The notes under the pieces: generated by a model
Told to the model about the DNA's origin: nothing
The model's input: the letters and a program-made list of their open reading frames with translations, nothing else
Databases searched by the model: none
Made by a program: the position numbers and the translations under genes
Assembly: GCF_000189635.1 (NCBI RefSeq)
Contig: NW_002476357.1
Coordinates: forward strand, 36,847-100,846
From: Tetrahymena thermophila SB210
Lineage: Eukaryota; Ciliophora; Oligohymenophorea; Hymenostomatida; Tetrahymenidae
Length of the DNA stretch: 64,000 nt
Direction of reading: 5' to 3'
Part shown: positions 61,477 to 64,000 of the stretch, one piece after another
Layout of the letters: each line of letters opens with the position of its first letter
Numbering within the stretch: the stretch's first letter is position 1

Positions 61477-64000
61477 ATGATGTAATAGATTAAAAGATAT
61501 AATAGATTAGAAGAAGTAATTATTAATTTTTCTATTAATATCCTTTAAATTTATATAAATTAATAAAAAAAGTTTATAAGCTCTTCTCTTTTATCTCATT
61601 AGATTCTCCATATTGATCTCGGGTATATTTTATTAATAAATATTATTTTTATTATTATTATTATTTTTATATTTAAATTTCTATTTATTTAAATAAATAA
61701 TTTTTATTATAGAAATTATCATCATTATTTATTGATTGGTTTTTTTTTTTCATTATTTGTTAATTTTATTAATTATTAATAAATCTTATTTATTTCATAT
61801 TTTTTCTTCATTTTTCCTTATAATTAACTAGAGTGCAATGCCTATTTAATTTATAAAAGGCAAAATATAATATTTCTTAATAACATAATAATAAAGCTAA
61901 ATTAGCTTAAAATAGCCTTATTTTTGAGTTTTTAGAAAGCTTTAAATTGACAAAATGTAAAATTTGAAATAATATATACATACTGTATATACTTATAACT
62001 TATCATTTTTTTTTTTAAATAAATTTTGAAAAATTTACTAATATTTTAATTTTATAAAATGTAAAACTTGAATATAAAACTCACTTTTTGAAAATTTGTA
62101 TGGCAATACTCAATTTAATGATGTATTTTTTCTTCAATATTTAAAAAGTAACATTAAAATTGGTGATTAAGGTGCATCAGGCTATGGTTATGCTTTAGCA
62201 AAGCGCATTATCTCAAATTTAACACTTGTCCATAAGTAAAAACAGTTTATTTGTTTTGGATTGTGAATTTTTTAATTAAAAAACTAATTAAAAACAATAA
62301 AGCTCTTTTTTATTTTTCTTTTTATTGTGCTTGCTTTTTTTTGTTCTTTCTTTGTTAATTTAGCACATCATTTTATTTTCAACTTTTGCTTTTATTGTTA
62401 ATTAACCTTATTATTTCATATTTTTTCTTCATTTTTTCCTTCTAATTAACTATTTAATGATATATTTTTTCTTCAATATTTAAAAAGTCACAATAAAATT
62501 GGTGATGAAGGTGCATCAGGCTTAGGTTCTGCTTTAGCAAAGTGCATTAATCTCTCAAATTTGACACTTGACCTTTCGTAAAAACAGTTTATTTGTTTTG
62601 GATTGTGATATTTTTAATTATAAAAACTAATTAAAAACAATAAAGCTCTTTTTTATTTTTCTTTTTATTGTGCTTGCTTTTTTTTGTTCTTTCTTTGTTA
62701 ATTTAGCACATCATTTTATTTTCAACTTTTGCTTTTATTGTTAATTAATCTTTTTATTTCATATTTTTTCTTCATTTTTTCCTTCTAATTAACTATTTAA
62801 TGATTTATGTTTTCTTCAATATTTAAAAAGAAACAATTCAATTGGTGCAATCGGTACATCAGGCTTAGGTTCTGGTTTAGCAAAGTGCATTAATCTCTCA
62901 AATTTGACACTTGAGCTTTAGTAAAAACAATTTATTTGTTTTGGATTGTGACATTTTTAATTATAAAAACTAATTAAAAACAATAAAGCTCTTTTTTATT
63001 TTTCTTTTTATTGTGCTTGCTTTTTTTTGTTCTTTCTTTCTTTTTTAATTTATTTCATCATTTTATTTTCAACTTTTGCTTTTATTGTTAATTAATCTTA
63101 TTATTTTATATTTTTTCTTCATTTTTTCCTTCTAATTAACTATTTAATGATTTATGTTTTCTTCAATATTTAAAAAGTCACAATAAAATTGGTGATTAAG
63201 GTGCATCAGGCTTAGGTTCTGCTTTATCAAAGTGCATTAATCTCTCAAATTTGACACTTATCCTTGGGTAAAAACAGTTTATTTGTTTTATATTGTGATA
63301 CTTTTAATTATAAAAACTAATTAAAAACAATAAAGTTCTTTTTTCTTTTTCTTTTTATTGTGCTTGCTTTTTTTTTGTTCTTTCTTTCTTTGTTCATTTA
63401 GTTCATCATTTTATTTTCAACTTTTGCTTTTATTGTTAATTAATCTTATTATTTCATATTTTTTCTTCGTTTTTTCCTTCTAATTAACTATTTAATGATA
63501 TATTTTTTCTTCAATATTTAAATAGTTAAAATTAAATTGGTGATGAAGGTGCATCAAGCTTAGGTTTTGCTTTAGCAAAGTGCATTAATCTCTCAAATTT
63601 GACACTTGACATTTAGTAAAAACAGTTTATTTGTTTTGGATTGTGACATTTTTAATTATAAAAACTAATTAAAAACAATAAAGCTCTTTTTTCTTTTTCT
63701 TTTTTTTGTGCTTGCTTTTTTTTGTTCTTTCTTTCTTTCTTAATTTAGCACATCATTTTATTTTCAACTTTTGCTTTTATTGTTAATTAATCTTATTATT
63801 TCATATTTTTTCTTCGTTTTTTCCTTTTAATTAACTATATAATAATATATTTTTTCTTCAATATTTAAAAAGTTTCAATAAAATTGGTGATTAAGGTGCA
63901 TCAGGCTTAGGTTCTGCTTTAGCAAAGTGCATTAATCTCTCAAATTTGACACTTGACCTTGAGTAAAAACAGTTTATTTGTTTTGGATTGTGACATTTTT
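61477..64000 (+). CDS. LRR-6: split-exon leucine-rich repeat protein (3' part outside the window)
   Basis: Exon 1 61477-61515 (MMQQIKRYNRLEE), exon 2 61573-61622 (FISSSLLSHQILHIDL), then LRR exons 62149-62235 (87 nt), 62488-62577, 62831-62920, 63178-63267, 63526-63615 and 63873-63962 (90 nt each). The window ends in the next intron. The repeat consensus is IGDxGASGLGSALAKCINLSNLTL. Donors read GTAAAAACAGTTTATTTG almost without change, and units recur every 340-350 bp with nearly identical introns, so this is a recently amplified array, most like LRR-1. No stop is seen within the window. The first LRR module (KRIISNLTL) is one codon short and less well conserved. Confidence 0.85.

Noticed and set aside
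1-64000. Reading the many in-frame TAA and TAG codons as evidence of wholesale pseudogenes
   Set aside because: Long frames, catalytic motifs and conserved paralogue lengths are consistent only when TAA and TAG code for Gln and TGA alone is stop, as in Tetrahymena.

Overview
The window is AT-rich nuclear DNA of a ciliate, almost certainly Tetrahymena or a close relative. In every convincing reading frame TAA and TAG occur as sense (glutamine) codons and only TGA ends the frame. Introns are short and AT-rich with GT...AG ends. I recognised no rRNA, tRNA, CRISPR array, telomere or bacterial-type element.

Layout. (1) 630-12025, minus: two split-exon leucine-rich-repeat (LRR) genes, LRR-1 and LRR-2. 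(2) 12766-18690, minus: a six-exon gene encoding a leishmanolysin-type (M8) metalloprotease fused to a long cysteine-rich stalk and a polytopic membrane domain. A decayed M8 copy lies at 21450-22330. (3) 23328-34494, minus: LRR-3 and LRR-4. (4) 35355-51322, minus: a tandem array of six single-exon paralogues (TRIM-like A-F, 601 or 603 aa) with a Cys/His finger, a coiled-coil middle and a beta-rich C-terminal domain. (5) 51794-54299, plus: a small LRR gene, LRR-5. (6) 54702-55920, minus: a frameshifted gene remnant. (7) 57230-60235, plus: a 1001-aa single-exon protein with a degenerate kinase-like N-terminus and an LRR-like C-terminus. (8) 61477 to the window end, plus: LRR-6, truncated by the window edge. 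The LRR genes on the left all point left and those on the right all point right, around the TRIM-like array.

The most striking feature is the LRR gene architecture. Each gene has a 39-nt first exon (13 codons from ATG), a 50-62-nt second exon, a run of LRR exons that are almost always exactly 90 nt and each encode one repeat, and a short terminal exon with a K-rich tail ending in TGA. Every intron after exon 2 interrupts the codon after its second base, so any LRR exon can be skipped, gained or lost without changing frame. I recovered 18 LRR modules in LRR-2, 13 in LRR-3, 11 in LRR-4, 9 in LRR-1, 7 in LRR-5 and at least 6 in LRR-6. The spliced coding length of every complete LRR gene is a multiple of three. 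Two modules are visibly broken by foreign or rearranged sequence.

The long intergenic stretches hold duplicated 5' flanks, foldback repeats, dyad-symmetric elements upstream of the TRIM-like genes, and gene relics. The region looks like a fast-evolving multigene area shaped by tandem duplication. The exon joins are my reading of splice signals and phase; no transcript data were available.
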